Source: Streptomyces regalis (lineage in GTDB: Bacteria; Actinomycetota; Actinomycetes; Streptomycetales; Streptomycetaceae). Taken from it: a stretch of 64,000 nt of DNA. The notes below the pieces were generated by a model. It did not search any database and was not told the DNA's origin. It saw only the letters and a program-made list of their open reading frames with translations. Location: positions 1 through 64,000 of the forward strand of contig NZ_LLZG01000376.1 of NCBI RefSeq assembly GCF_001509475.1, read 5' to 3'. Shown one piece after another: positions 7,138 through 16,408 of this stretch. Both the position numbers and the translations under genes were made by a program. The stretch's first letter is position 1, and each line of letters begins with the position of its first letter.

Positions 7138-10100
7138 ATGGGCGTTTCGTCGGATTACCCCGATGTCCCCGATTGGGTTGCGAAACCCGAGGGATATCAG
7201 GCAGGAGCCGTCACCAAGTACAAGGGCAACATCTTCCGTGCCGCCTTCTGGGCTTCGGAGCCGGGGGTCGGCGATGCCAACACGAATGGCTGGCGGTTCT
7301 TCGACGAGTTGTACGACCAGACCGCCCATACTCCGGTCCAGCAGTCGAAAATCATCGCCTACATACCTACCTGGCGAAAGGCGGAGGGATTCGACTACGG
7401 CAATGGCGAGATGTATCAGTACATCACGCACGGGATCATCGCGTTCCTGACGTTCAGCCAGAGCAGCCTCGGCGAGTTCGACCCCGCATCGATGGCGGAG
7501 ATCAAGACGATTCTCCCGGATGTCGTCATCGCCGGGAATCTGTCCAACACCAAGATCATGGTTGCACTGGGCGGCGCGAACGACTACGCCTTCCTGGACC
7601 TGATGACGGCGGTGGGAAACAATCCGGCTGCCCCCCAGCTCGACCAGGCCGTGCGCAATGTGGCCGACTTCGTCACCGCCAACGGCCTGGACGGTGTCGA
7701 CCTCGATCTGGAGTGCTGGTGGGGCAAACCCGGTGAGCCGGACCAGGGCGGCCGGCTGAAGAGCGACGGGCCGCATCCCGCAGGGCGGGGCCTGACGCTG
7801 TTCGCTCAGAAACTGAAGCAGGCCATGCCCGGCAAAATCGTGTCAGCGGCCATTTTCGGCACCTCGTGGTACGGGAACAACTACGACCCGGCGGTCGCGG
7901 ACCACGTCGACTGGCTCGGGGTCATGACCTATGACCTCACCGGGTCCTGGGACCGGTCTCCGGTGGGCCCGCACACCGCCCTGCTCAAGATCCGCGGCAA
8001 GGACACCGCGGAGATACGCGAGGCGGACGTCTACCAGGAGTCGTACCTTCCCGAACAGCAGGGCGCCTGGCCAGGGCCCCGAACGGGCGGTTCGGCCTCC
8101 CCGGGCGCGGACAACATGGAGAACAACCCGATCGGGTCGGTGGAGGACTCTCTCTGGTACTGGACGAACCCGCTCTTCGTGAACTGGCAGGGGACAGGGC
8201 ACGGGGTGGCCCGCGACAAGATAGCGGCCGGGGTGCCGATCTACGGCTATGACTTCACCGCCGCCAAGGAGCCGGACGACCTGACCGGGGAGGTGCCCCC
8301 GGGATACAAGGTTCTGCGGTACAAGGAAATCCTGGACGCGTTCCCGGACGCGCATAAAGCCGCGAACGCGAACATCAAGACTCCCGGAACCACACCCCGA
8401 CCCGCCCTCGGCGAACCCCTGCCTCCGGGCGACTACCCGTACGCCCACAACATCTATTTCGAAACCCCGGACACCGCCGTCACCAAACTGAACTTCCTCA
8501 AGGAAGCGGGAGCCCAGGGCGTCATCATCTGGGAACTCTCCAATGACGTCTGGGAAGACGGCAAGAGCATCATCAAGGCCCTCTACCGCGCCTCCGGCAA
8601 CCCCGAGCCCGAGCCCGTCACGAACCCGCCGGTCCCGGTGGCCAGCCACTGCCTGTGGGACTCCGTCGGATTCCTGGGCCATGCGAGTGACTTCCTTCAG
8701 TTCAAGGACGACGGAGAGATCCGGCCCGGTGTGCGGCAGTTCTCGGCCCGGCTGTGGAACATCCCCGACGGTGAGGACTGGGTAACCGTCGCCAAACGCT
8801 CTCCGGCGGTGATCAGGAGGCAGTACTTCAACCGGCCGACCCGCATCGTGGACAAGGGGGCGCTGGGGCTCTGGGGCGAGTTCGACGTCGTCGAATCGGA
8901 CGATGTTCCGGCCTGGTACTGGGGTCACATGGAAGCGGAGGACGGGGCGCCGTCCGGGTTCACGCGGTACAGCTCGCGCCTCATGGGCCTCTCGCTCAGT
9001 GATGACTGGAAGGCCGCCGCGCGGCAGACCCCGGCGCTCGTCGCAGGTCAGTACTTCGACCAGCCGACGGAAATCGATGACAAGGGAGTCGGCGGCCTCT
9101 GGGGCCTTTTCGACGTCAGCGACGAGCCGGCCACCATGCCTTCGCTCGTGACGCGGGCCGCCGGGCCCAACGACTGCTCCTACTGCCTGATCGACGACTT
9201 CCCCACCGAGCCCAACGTGACGCAGGTGAACCTGACGACCACGATGACCGTCGGGGAGGGAACGCCCTACCTCTACTCGGTGATCACTCGGAACGGCGAA
9301 TCGACCGAGTTCCCCGAGGGCGTCGTGATGACCCTCCAGGACCCTGACGGGAACACCTACGACCGCGCCGTCGAGGACGCCAACCAGTTCGTCCTGATGT
9401 CCGGTTCCTCGGTGCGGTGCCTGATCGTCAAGGACCCCAAACCGGGCGACTGGACCATGCACATGAACGTGCCGAGCGGCGTCGATTTCCGCTGCGAGTG
9501 CGACACCGTACCGAATGCGGACGTCTTCGACTCCATGGTGGAAACCTGGAAGAAACTCGCCAAATGGAGCGACATCGAGTCCCGGGACATCAGCGCGGGC
9601 CAGGTCGCGGCGTTCCTGGGCGTGTCGGCGATCACGCTCCTGGTCCCCTTCCCGCTGGGCATCGCCACCCGGGCCCTGATCCTGGCTGTCACCGGAGTCG
9701 GCTGGCTGGGATTCTCCAACTCGGGCTCCATGGATTCCGTGTCACGGAACATGGCGGAAGCCGCGGGAATCCTGTCGAAGGTGATGAAGGATCTGCAGGC
9801 AGAAGGATTCTCCGCCCTTCAAAAGTACGTCTACCTGGTCGGGAAGAACATTTCCTACGAGGAGTACCAGGTAATTCTCAAGTACCCCGCCAATCTCTTC
9901 CACTGGCTCGGGATTCACCGCAGGGTGTTCCAGGTCGTCGAGCACATGACGGACGCCGAGGAGCAGAACGCCGTGCGCCATGTGTACTGGCAGTGTCTGC
10001 TCAAGAAGAGGCTGGGCGAAAAGTTCGCCGTGGCGATGGGCGAGGCACACGAGCTCGGCCGCCCGGGGTCCGATGCGGACAACAGGGCGGACGAGATCAA

Positions 10101-10227
10101 CAACCGGATCGGTCTGCAGCTGGCGGACGACGTGGAGTCCGAGGAGGACTGTCTGAAGCGCGCCCGCGAGATGTGGGCGGCGGGCGAGCTGGCCACGCGA
10201 ATCGACTTGGAGACCGACCCCACCTGA
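7138..10227 (+). CDS. GH18 chitinase-like multidomain protein with toxin-like C-terminus
   Basis: A 1029-aa chimera. Residues about 8-60 resemble a type 5/12 chitin-binding module (YQAGAVTKYKGNIFRAAFWAS). Residues about 70-485 are a GH18 domain with the full catalytic D-x-x-D-x-D-x-E motif (D185, D188, D190, E192), an MTYDL strand and a terminal W-E-L barrel strand. Two related 60-residue repeats follow (about 524-584 and 602-662, each ending GLWGxFDV), then a Cys-containing beta region, a hydrophobic segment (about 821-860), and a C-terminal domain with N944-x2-R-H948-x2-W, H971-E and N988-N-x2-G. That pattern is like the DUF6973 domain of polymorphic toxin-type proteins (from memory, not searched). 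No Sec or Tat signal is present. The ATG at 7138 follows GAGGAGG. The gene is isolated. Confidence 0.8.
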   Translation: MGVSSDYPDVPDWVAKPEGYQAGAVTKYKGNIFRAAFWASEPGVGDANTNGWRFFDELYDQTAHTPVQQSKIIAYIPTWRKAEGFDYGNGEMYQYITHGIIAFLTFSQSSLGEFDPASMAEIKTILPDVVIAGNLSNTKIMVALGGANDYAFLDLMTAVGNNPAAPQLDQAVRNVADFVTANGLDGVDLDLECWWGKPGEPDQGGRLKSDGPHPAGRGLTLFAQKLKQAMPGKIVSAAIFGTSWYGNNYDPAVADHVDWLGVMTYDLTGSWDRSPVGPHTALLKIRGKDTAEIREADVYQESYLPEQQGAWPGPRTGGSASPGADNMENNPIGSVEDSLWYWTNPLFVNWQGTGHGVARDKIAAGVPIYGYDFTAAKEPDDLTGEVPPGYKVLRYKEILDAFPDAHKAANANIKTPGTTPRPALGEPLPPGDYPYAHNIYFETPDTAVTKLNFLKEAGAQGVIIWELSNDVWEDGKSIIKALYRASGNPEPEPVTNPPVPVASHCLWDSVGFLGHASDFLQFKDDGEIRPGVRQFSARLWNIPDGEDWVTVAKRSPAVIRRQYFNRPTRIVDKGALGLWGEFDVVESDDVPAWYWGHMEAEDGAPSGFTRYSSRLMGLSLSDDWKAAARQTPALVAGQYFDQPTEIDDKGVGGLWGLFDVSDEPATMPSLVTRAAGPNDCSYCLIDDFPTEPNVTQVNLTTTMTVGEGTPYLYSVITRNGESTEFPEGVVMTLQDPDGNTYDRAVEDANQFVLMSGSSVRCLIVKDPKPGDWTMHMNVPSGVDFRCECDTVPNADVFDSMVETWKKLAKWSDIESRDISAGQVAAFLGVSAITLLVPFPLGIATRALILAVTGVGWLGFSNSGSMDSVSRNMAEAAGILSKVMKDLQAEGFSALQKYVYLVGKNISYEEYQVILKYPANLFHWLGIHRRVFQVVEHMTDAEEQNAVRHVYWQCLLKKRLGEKFAVAMGEAHELGRPGSDADNRADEINNRIGLQLADDVESEEDCLKRAREMWAAGELATRIDLETDPT

Positions 10228-10291
10228 TTCCGGCGTCACCGGTCAGGTCGTAGCGCGGGGGCGCCGCCCGTTCGTTGGGCAGCGCCCCCGC

Positions 10292-11593
10292 TCAGACCAG
10301 CGCCCGGCCCAGCAGGTACACCGCCGGTGCCGCAGCCGCCAGCGGCAGGGCGACGCCCGCCGTGAAGTGCACGAACCGGGACGGGTAGTCGTAGCTGGCC
10401 ACCCGGTGGCCGATCAGCGCGCACACCGCCGCACCCGCACCGAGCAGCGCCCCGCTTCCGCCCACCCCCGTCATCGCACCGACCACAGCTCCCGCCCCAG
10501 CCGCCGCAAGCAGCGAGACGACCACGGACACCGGCGTCGGCAACGGCAGCCCCCGCGCCAGGACCGCGACGGCGACCGCCACCGCGCCCACCGTCACCGC
10601 GTCCGCCTCCGCCGCGAGGTACCCGGCCGCGACGATCGACAGCGCCGCGGAAGCGACGGTCGCCATCAGCCCGTACATCCGCTCGTCCGGGTCGGCATGC
10701 GAACGGAGCTGCAGCACGAGCGCCAGCAGCACCCAGACCCCCAGCGTGCCGAGAATCGCCGCCGGCGCCCGGTCGGCCGCCAGCAGCGCCACGTCCGCCG
10801 TCACCGCGCCCGCGAAGGCCAGCGCGATGCCCTGCCGGGCCGGCCACATGCCGTTCAGCCGGAACCAGCCCGCCGCCGTCACCGCCTGAAGGACGACGAG
10901 CGGTACGAGCAGGGCGTACGACCCGATCGCCGCCGTGCCCGAGAGCAGCAGCCCCAGCAGCGCCGTGAGCGCGGCCGGCTGAACCCCCGGCTCGATGACC
11001 GGGGAGCGTCCCTCCAGCCGGGCCCGCTGGGCGTCGGTGATACGGGCGTTGCCGGAGACGGTCGCGGGGCCGTAGTCGGGGCCGTCGCCGTCGCCCGCCT
11101 GTGCATCCGTGTCGGGCTCGGGGGCCTGGGTCCGCGTCCAGTTCTGCTGAGCGTGGGTCTGGCCCTGGCCCTGGCCCTGGCCGTGGCCTTGGCTCTGCGG
11201 CTGTGGCCGCGTCTGCCCCTGAGCATGGGCCTGCTGAGCATGGGCCTGCTGAGCATGGGCCTGCTGCTGCGCCGGCGCCTGCGGCACGCCGCCGTCCCAG
11301 CCCCCGCCCTGATACCCGGACGGGCTCCCGCCCCGGTACTCGGAAGCAGGCACCCCCGCTCCCTGCGACGGCAGATACGACGTCTCCGCCGCCGAGGCCG
11401 GCGCGACCGGCGGCTGCATCTGGGTCTCCCAGGTCTGCCCCTGCCACTGCTGCGTGTACTGCTGGGCCGCCTGCGGATCGTCGTACGCCTGCTGCCCGGG
11501 CCATCCCTGCGGCGCGGGCTGCTGAGCAGGCGGCTGGGCCTGCTGCTGATACGGGTCGTACCCGTCGTACCCCTGATACGGCTGGTCGGTCAT
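10292..11593 (-). CDS. Membrane protein with Gln/Pro-rich cytoplasmic tail
   Basis: A 433-aa protein. The first half (about 1-190) is low complexity, rich in Gln, Pro, Gly and Tyr, with Gln-Gly and Gln-Ala-His repeats; the second half has eight to ten predicted membrane helices. This layout is common in Streptomyces membrane proteins of unknown function. The ATG at 11593 sits six nt after AGGAGG, preferred over an adjacent GTG that touches the ribosome site. The start lies two nt after the MoaD-like gene's stop codon, so the two are translationally linked. Converges with the chitinase gene. Confidence 0.72.
   Translation of the reverse strand: MTDQPYQGYDGYDPYQQQAQPPAQQPAPQGWPGQQAYDDPQAAQQYTQQWQGQTWETQMQPPVAPASAAETSYLPSQGAGVPASEYRGGSPSGYQGGGWDGGVPQAPAQQQAHAQQAHAQQAHAQGQTRPQPQSQGHGQGQGQGQTHAQQNWTRTQAPEPDTDAQAGDGDGPDYGPATVSGNARITDAQRARLEGRSPVIEPGVQPAALTALLGLLLSGTAAIGSYALLVPLVVLQAVTAAGWFRLNGMWPARQGIALAFAGAVTADVALLAADRAPAAILGTLGVWVLLALVLQLRSHADPDERMYGLMATVASAALSIVAAGYLAAEADAVTVGAVAVAVAVLARGLPLPTPVSVVVSLLAAAGAGAVVGAMTGVGGSGALLGAGAAVCALIGHRVASYDYPSRFVHFTAGVALPLAAAAPAVYLLGRALV
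11221..11265. repeat. Three tandem 15-bp repeats
   Basis: The unit GAGCATGGGCCTGCT occurs three times in a row without a mismatch. It encodes the Gln-Gln-Ala-His-Ala repeat in the disordered tail of the membrane protein and is in frame, so copy number could change without disrupting the gene. Confidence 0.9.
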
Positions 11594-11595
11594 CG

Positions 11596-11850
11596 TCACC
11601 CTCCTGCGAACGGCGGAAGCACCTCGACCGTGCCGCCGTCGGCCAGCCGTACCGTCTCATGTTCGCGGGTGCCCACGGGGTCACCGTCGACGAGGAACGA
11701 GCATCGCTGCAGGACGCGCACGAGTTCACCGGGGTGTCGCTCGCGGGCGGCGTCGAGCGCCTCGGCGAGCGTGGCCGCGTCGAACGGCTCCTCGGCGATC
11801 CCGGCCGCGGCCTTCGCGGCGGCCCAGTAGCGCACCGTGACCTTTGGCAT
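11596..11850 (-). CDS. MoaD/ThiS-family sulfur carrier-like protein
   Basis: An 84-aa beta-grasp protein ending in Gly-Gly, the site that becomes a thiocarboxylate in MoaD, ThiS and CysO-type sulfur carriers. The ATG at 11850 is preceded by GAGGA. It is followed by the Gln-rich membrane protein gene with a 2-nt gap. No molybdopterin or thiamine genes are nearby, so which pathway it serves is not clear from the context. Confidence 0.85.
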   Translation of the reverse strand: MPKVTVRYWAAAKAAAGIAEEPFDAATLAEALDAARERHPGELVRVLQRCSFLVDGDPVGTREHETVRLADGGTVEVLPPFAGG

Positions 11851-11887
11851 CCGGTTCCTCAATCAATCGGCTGTGTACCCCGTCAGG

Positions 11888-12688
11888 CTAGCCCGCCCGA
11901 CCGACAGCCCAGTCCCCGATCCGGCCCAGCAGCTCGTCGGCGGCCGCGTGCTCGGCGTGCCCCATGCCCGGCTCCAGCCAGAGTTCGCCATGGTCAGCGG
12001 CGGCCGCGGCCAGCATGCGGGGGTGGTCGAGGGGGAAGTAACCGTCCCGGTCGCCGTGCACGATCAGCAACGGCGTGGGCGCGATCCGCGCCGCCGCCTC
12101 GACCGGTGGCATCGGCACCGGGTCCCACTCGCGATGGTGGATACGGGTGCGGAATCCGTAGCGGCCCACCAGGCGCCCCTCGGGTCGCGTCACCAGCCAG
12201 TGGAGCTTCCGCATGGGAGCCGTACCCCGGTAGTACCAGCGCGCGGGCGCACTCACCGACACGACCGCGTCCACACCCATGCGCTCCCCCGTCTCCCCCG
12301 TCTCCTCGCCCTGCTCGCCGTACAGCGCCGCATGCCGCAACACCACCGAGCCCCCCATCGAGAAGCCCACGGTCGCCACACGCGCGTGTCCGAGTTCGCG
12401 GGCCCACCGCACCGCGGCCGCCAGGTCGAGCACCTCGCGGTCGCCGACCGTCGAACGGCCGCCCGACGCGCCATGGCCCCGGAAGGAGAAGGTGACGACG
12501 GCCCCGTACCGGGTGAAGGCCTCCGCCACCCGGCGCACATGCGGCTTGTCCACGTCGCCGGTGAACCCGTGGGCCACGACGAACGCCAGGTCACCGGCAG
12601 ATGGACGGGAGGCGTCGTATACGACCGCACCCGGGTCGTATACGGAATCGATCGTCACCCCGTCGTCGGTGTGCAGAAACGTCCGCAT
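11888..12688 (-). CDS. Alpha/beta hydrolase
   Basis: A 266-aa serine hydrolase of the alpha/beta fold. Visible features are the oxyanion strand VAHGFTGD, the nucleophile elbow G-F-S-M-G-G, an acid in LLIVHGDRDGYFP and a late histidine in GMGHAEHA. It has no signal peptide and is presumably cytoplasmic; the substrate cannot be predicted. The ATG at 12688 gives the usual start of these proteins, although no strong ribosome site is seen. It is transcribed divergently from glnR. Confidence 0.85.
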   Translation of the reverse strand: MRTFLHTDDGVTIDSVYDPGAVVYDASRPSAGDLAFVVAHGFTGDVDKPHVRRVAEAFTRYGAVVTFSFRGHGASGGRSTVGDREVLDLAAAVRWARELGHARVATVGFSMGGSVVLRHAALYGEQGEETGETGERMGVDAVVSVSAPARWYYRGTAPMRKLHWLVTRPEGRLVGRYGFRTRIHHREWDPVPMPPVEAAARIAPTPLLIVHGDRDGYFPLDHPRMLAAAAADHGELWLEPGMGHAEHAAADELLGRIGDWAVGRAG

Positions 12689-12944
12689 AGGTGTACGTCT
12701 GGTTGTCTCAGAGTTCGGACGAACCGTCGATCGTGCCACATGACCTGCCGGACCGTTGCTCATGTGGGCTATTCTGCTGGGCAGAGGACTCGGGCAGCGT
12801 AGCCCCCGGGTCCTTTTGTGCTTTCGGAAGCGTTGTATACGAAGCGGGAAACCTCAGGTGACCGCAGGTGTACGGGGCCTTCGGGATCGCAGAGCAGTTC
12901 CGTACCGCACACGTCCTCGCAGGGACCGAGGAGGAACCAGACGT

Positions 12945-13724
12945 ATGAGTTCTCTGCTGCTCCTGACCAATGCCCTCCAGCCGTCGACGGAGGTGCTCCC
13001 CGCCCTCGGCCTGCTGCTGCACAACGTGCGCGTGGCTCCGGCGGAAGGCCCCGCCCTCGTCGACACCCCGGGTGCCGACGCCATCCTCATCGACGGCCGG
13101 CGCGACCTGCCGCAGGTCCGCAGCCTCTGCCAGCTGCTGCGCTCGACCGGCCCCGGCTGTCCGCTCATCCTCGTCGTGACCGAGGGCGGCCTCGCCGCCG
13201 TCACCGCCGACTGGGGCATCGACGACGTACTGCTCGACACCGCCGGTCCGGCGGAGGTGGAGGCGCGGCTGCGGCTCGCCATGGGCCGGCAGCAGATCGT
13301 CAACGACGACTCCCCGATGGAGATCCGCAACGGCGATCTGTCCGTCGACGAGGCGACCTACTCCGCCAAGCTCAAGGGCCGGGTCCTCGACCTCACCTTC
13401 AAGGAGTTCGAGCTCCTGAAGTACCTCGCCCAGCACCCCGGCCGGGTCTTCACGCGCGCGCAGCTGCTCCAGGAGGTCTGGGGCTACGACTACTTCGGTG
13501 GCACCCGGACCGTCGACGTCCATGTACGACGACTGCGCGCCAAGCTCGGCCCCGAGCACGAGTCACTCATCGGGACCGTCCGGAACGTCGGTTATCGATT
13601 CGTTACTCCCGAGAAGATCGACCGCGTCGCCGAGGAGGCCAAGGCCAAGGCCGACCGGTCAAAGTCGGAGGATGCGGACGAGACGGCCGCCCTGGACGAC
13701 GTCGAAGTGCGGGCCGAGGCATAG
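12945..13724 (+). CDS. glnR: Global nitrogen regulator GlnR
   Basis: An orphan OmpR-type regulator that controls nitrogen assimilation in Streptomyces (glnA, glnII, amtB, nir and many others). The 259-aa protein has an atypical receiver domain (about 1-115) and a winged-helix DNA-binding domain (about 125-225) with [14 protein letters not shown] and [10 protein letters not shown] motifs. The receiver lacks a normal phosphorylation pocket, as known for GlnR, and there is no adjacent histidine kinase. The ATG at 12945 follows GAGGAGG; an upstream in-frame ATG would add a non-homologous extension. The tail is acidic and repetitive. Confidence 0.95.
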   Translation: MSSLLLLTNALQPSTEVLPALGLLLHNVRVAPAEGPALVDTPGADAILIDGRRDLPQVRSLCQLLRSTGPGCPLILVVTEGGLAAVTADWGIDDVLLDTAGPAEVEARLRLAMGRQQIVNDDSPMEIRNGDLSVDEATYSAKLKGRVLDLTFKEFELLKYLAQHPGRVFTRAQLLQEVWGYDYFGGTRTVDVHVRRLRAKLGPEHESLIGTVRNVGYRFVTPEKIDRVAEEAKAKADRSKSEDADETAALDDVEVRAEA

Positions 13725-13851
13725 AAAGGCACAGCGGACGCTCGGGCGGGGCGTCGACGGCGTTGCTTTCGCACAACCCGGTGGCAGCCGGGCGACAGGG
13801 AAGCTCCTTCACGCCCTGCCCAGAGCAGGTCCATCCGCGTAGACTCCGCGC

Positions 13852-14874
13852 GTGGCCAAGGTGACTCGCGATGACGTGGCTCGACTGGCAGGGACCTCCA
13901 CTGCCGTCGTCAGCTACGTCATCAACAACGGACCCCGGCCGGTTGCCCCGGCCACGCGCGAGCGTGTACTCGCCGCGATCAAGGAGCTGGGCTATCGGCC
14001 CGACCGGGTCGCCCAGGCGATGGCCTCGCGGCGCACCGATCTCATAGGCCTGATCGTCCCGGACGCGCGCCAGCCCTTCTTCGGGGAGATGGCGCACGCG
14101 GTCGAGTGGGCCGCCGCCGAGCGCGGGAAGATGGTCCTCGTCGGCAACTCCGACTACGTCGGCGAGCGCGAGGTCCACTATCTGCGGGCGTTCCTCGGGA
14201 TGCGCGTCTCGGGGCTGATCCTCGTCTCCCACGCTCTGAACGACCTGGCGGCCGCCGAGATCGAGGCCTGGGACGCCCGCGTCGTCCTCCTCCACGAGCG
14301 GCCGGAGGCCATAGACGACGTCGCCGTCGTCACCGACGACCTGGGCGGCGCCCAGCTCGCCGTACGCCACCTTCTGGAGCACGGCTACGAGTACGTCGCC
14401 TGTATGGGCGGCACCGCCGAGACCCCGGCGGTCGGCGACCCGGTCTCCGACCACGTCGAGGGCTGGCGGCGCGCGATGGCCGAGGCCCAGATCCCGACCG
14501 AGGGCCGGCTGTTCGAGGCGCCGTACAACCGCTACGACGCGTATCGCATAGCCCTCGACATTCTCTCCGGCCCCAGGCGCCCGCCGGCGATCTTCTGCTC
14601 CACCGACGACCAGGCCATCGGCGTACTGCGCGCGGCGCGCGAGCTGCGACTCGATGTGCCGGGGCAGTTGGCGGTCGCCGGGTTCGACGACATCAAGGAA
14701 GCGGCGTTGGCGGATCCTCCGCTGACGACGATCGCGTCGGACCGGTCGGCGATGGCGCGGGCCGCGGTCGATCTGGTCCTGGACGACGGTCTGCGGGTGG
14801 CGGGTTCGCGGCGGGAGCGGCTGAAGGTGTTCCCTTCCCGCTTGGTGCCACGGCGGTCCTGCGGCTGCAAGTGA
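13852..14874 (+). CDS. LacI-family transcriptional regulator
   Basis: A 340-aa regulator with an N-terminal LacI helix-turn-helix ([20 protein letters not shown]), hinge, and periplasmic-binding-like effector domain (about 60-330) ending with a Cys-x-Cys at the extreme C-terminus. The effector is probably a sugar or related small molecule. GTG start. It lies downstream of glnR in the same direction and is followed by a good terminator. No sugar transporter is adjacent, so the target is unknown. Confidence 0.9.
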   Translation: MAKVTRDDVARLAGTSTAVVSYVINNGPRPVAPATRERVLAAIKELGYRPDRVAQAMASRRTDLIGLIVPDARQPFFGEMAHAVEWAAAERGKMVLVGNSDYVGEREVHYLRAFLGMRVSGLILVSHALNDLAAAEIEAWDARVVLLHERPEAIDDVAVVTDDLGGAQLAVRHLLEHGYEYVACMGGTAETPAVGDPVSDHVEGWRRAMAEAQIPTEGRLFEAPYNRYDAYRIALDILSGPRRPPAIFCSTDDQAIGVLRAARELRLDVPGQLAVAGFDDIKEAALADPPLTTIASDRSAMARAAVDLVLDDGLRVAGSRRERLKVFPSRLVPRRSCGCK

Positions 14875-14889
14875 GGGCCAGTGAAGGTC

Positions 14890-14912
14890 GGCGGGCTTTT
14901 ATGAAGCCCGCC
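14890..14912 (+). terminator. Terminator after the LacI regulator
   Basis: GGCGGGCTT and AAGCCCGCC pair perfectly over 9 bp with a 5-nt loop, 15 bp after the stop codon. Confidence 0.75.
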
Positions 14913-14963
14913 TGAGAGGCCTCGGCGCGCCGCGAGAACGGTCTTTACATCGGGCATACGAGC

Positions 14964-15007
14964 TTCTGCCGGGCTTCTCAGGGAGCACTCAGGAAGCTCT
15001 CATGGTC
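14964..15007 (+). promoter_or_regulatory. Four 11-bp direct repeats upstream of htrA, candidate CssR operator
   Basis: Four units at exact 11-bp spacing: TTCTGCCGGGC, TTCTCAGGGAG, CACTCAGGAAG, CTCTCATGGTC. The core TCTCAGG recurs. OmpR-type regulators bind such 11-bp repeats on one DNA face, and an OmpR-type regulator (CssR) is encoded 1.4 kb away and known to control HtrA proteases. Binding itself is inferred. Confidence 0.5.
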
Positions 15008-15020
15008 GGGCGACAAGCTC

Positions 15021-16094
15021 ATGTCCATGACCGAGAGCTTCCGCCGCGACGGCGAGTACGAGCAGTACACGAACCCCTCCCAGGGCGCCCAGCAGCACGC
15101 CTCCTCCCCCGTGAACCCGGAGTGGCCGCCCCCGCCGGCGTACAACCCTGCGGTCCAGGCGGGCGGCGGAGCCCCCACCGCTCTCCTCACCGAGCCCGTC
15201 GCCCAGCCGCCGAAGGCACGGCGCCGCACCCGCGGCCCCGTCGCCCTCCTCGCCGCCGTGGCGATCGTCGCCGCGGCGATCGGCGGCGGCACGGCGTACG
15301 GCATACAGGAGCTGACCGGCAACGACACCGTCGCCGCTGCCTCCAGCTCCACCAGCACCAACGTCGTCCCCTCCAGCCAGAGGGGCACGGTCTCCGGGGT
15401 CGCCAAGGCGGTCAGCCCGAGCATCGTCGAGATCAACGCGACCTCGAACGCCGGGTCCTCCACCGGCTCGGGCGTGATCATCTCCAGTGACGGCGAGATC
15501 GTCACCAACAACCACGTCGTCTCCGGCGCCTCGTCGATCAAGGTGACGACCAGCGACGGCAAGGAGTACACCGCCGAGGTCGTCGGCACCGACAGCAGCA
15601 AGGACCTCGCGCTGATCAAGCTGCGGGACGCCTCCGGGCTGACGGTGGCCACCCTCGGCGACTCCGACGGCGTCCAGGTCGGCGACGAGGTGGTGGCGAT
15701 CGGTTCCCCCGAGGGCCTGACCGGCACGGTGACCAGCGGCATCGTGTCCGCGCTCAACCGTGACGTGACCGTCTCGACGGATGAGGGCCAGCAGCAGGGT
15801 GGTGGCGGCAACGGGCAGTGGCCGTTCGAGTTCGGCGGTCAGCAGTTCAACGGCGACACCGGTTCGTCGACGACGACGTACAAGGCGCTCCAGACGGACG
15901 CGTCCCTGAACCCCGGCAACTCCGGCGGCGCGTTGATCGACATGAACGGCAACATCATCGGCATCAACTCCGCGATGTACTCGGCCGCCGGCTCGAGTTC
16001 GTCCGACGCGGGCAGCGTGGGCCTCGGCTTCGCCATCCCGATCAACACCGTCAAGTCCGACCTGGCGAAGCTGCGGTCGGGTTCGCAGAGCTAG
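15021..16094 (+). CDS. htrA2: HtrA-like membrane-anchored serine protease
   Basis: A 357-aa protease of the DegP/HtrA group that degrades misfolded proteins outside the membrane. A disordered Pro/Gln-rich cytoplasmic N-terminus (1-70) is followed by one membrane helix (about 72-95) and a trypsin-like domain with triad H165 (TNNHVV), D195 (SKDLAL) and S301 (GNSGGAL). It stops after the protease domain: there is no C-terminal PDZ domain. Its neighbours are the CssRS pair that in S. lividans/S. coelicolor regulates HtrA proteases, including this locus. The start may be either of two nearby ATGs. Confidence 0.88.
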   Translation: MSMTESFRRDGEYEQYTNPSQGAQQHASSPVNPEWPPPPAYNPAVQAGGGAPTALLTEPVAQPPKARRRTRGPVALLAAVAIVAAAIGGGTAYGIQELTGNDTVAAASSSTSTNVVPSSQRGTVSGVAKAVSPSIVEINATSNAGSSTGSGVIISSDGEIVTNNHVVSGASSIKVTTSDGKEYTAEVVGTDSSKDLALIKLRDASGLTVATLGDSDGVQVGDEVVAIGSPEGLTGTVTSGIVSALNRDVTVSTDEGQQQGGGGNGQWPFEFGGQQFNGDTGSSTTTYKALQTDASLNPGNSGGALIDMNGNIIGINSAMYSAAGSSSSDAGSVGLGFAIPINTVKSDLAKLRSGSQS

Positions 16095-16140
16095 CAGAAC
16101 TGGCTGACGCGCAGAGCTGGCAGAGCTGAAGGAGTACGTC

Positions 16141-16329
16141 ATGATCCAGCAGGTTGAACACGGCACGACCGGCGTCGGCGCGGCCGACATCGCCCTCGCC
16201 CTGGAGATCGCCGGCGCCCTGCACGCGCCCACGGCCCCGTCCCGGGCGCCGGAGCTGGCGACCACCGGCCTGAACGCCGGTCGCCGGGCGGCCGCCGCCC
16301 GCGGCCGCCGTCGTACCGTACGAGGCTGA
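16141..16329 (+). CDS. Small basic protein between htrA and cssR
   Basis: A 62-aa frame with ATG six nt after a strong GAAGGAG ribosome site, which is the main reason to believe it. The N-terminal half is a likely helix (ADIALALEIAGALHA); the C-terminus is very basic (GRRAAAARGRRRTVRG). No family recognised. It sits between the protease and its regulator, so it might be part of the stress operon. Confidence 0.5.
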   Translation: MIQQVEHGTTGVGAADIALALEIAGALHAPTAPSRAPELATTGLNAGRRAAAARGRRRTVRG

Positions 16330-16408
16330 GTAACCCAGGAATCATGTAAGGCTGAAGGCGTTCAGCCGCTCAGCCCCCTGTCCCACCGCACCCGAGGATC
16401 CCGAGCCC

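Noticed and set aside
7843..9462. A 539-aa minus-strand frame antisense to the chitinase
   Set aside because: Same reason: antisense to a gene with strong GH18 motifs, no start signal or domain of its own.
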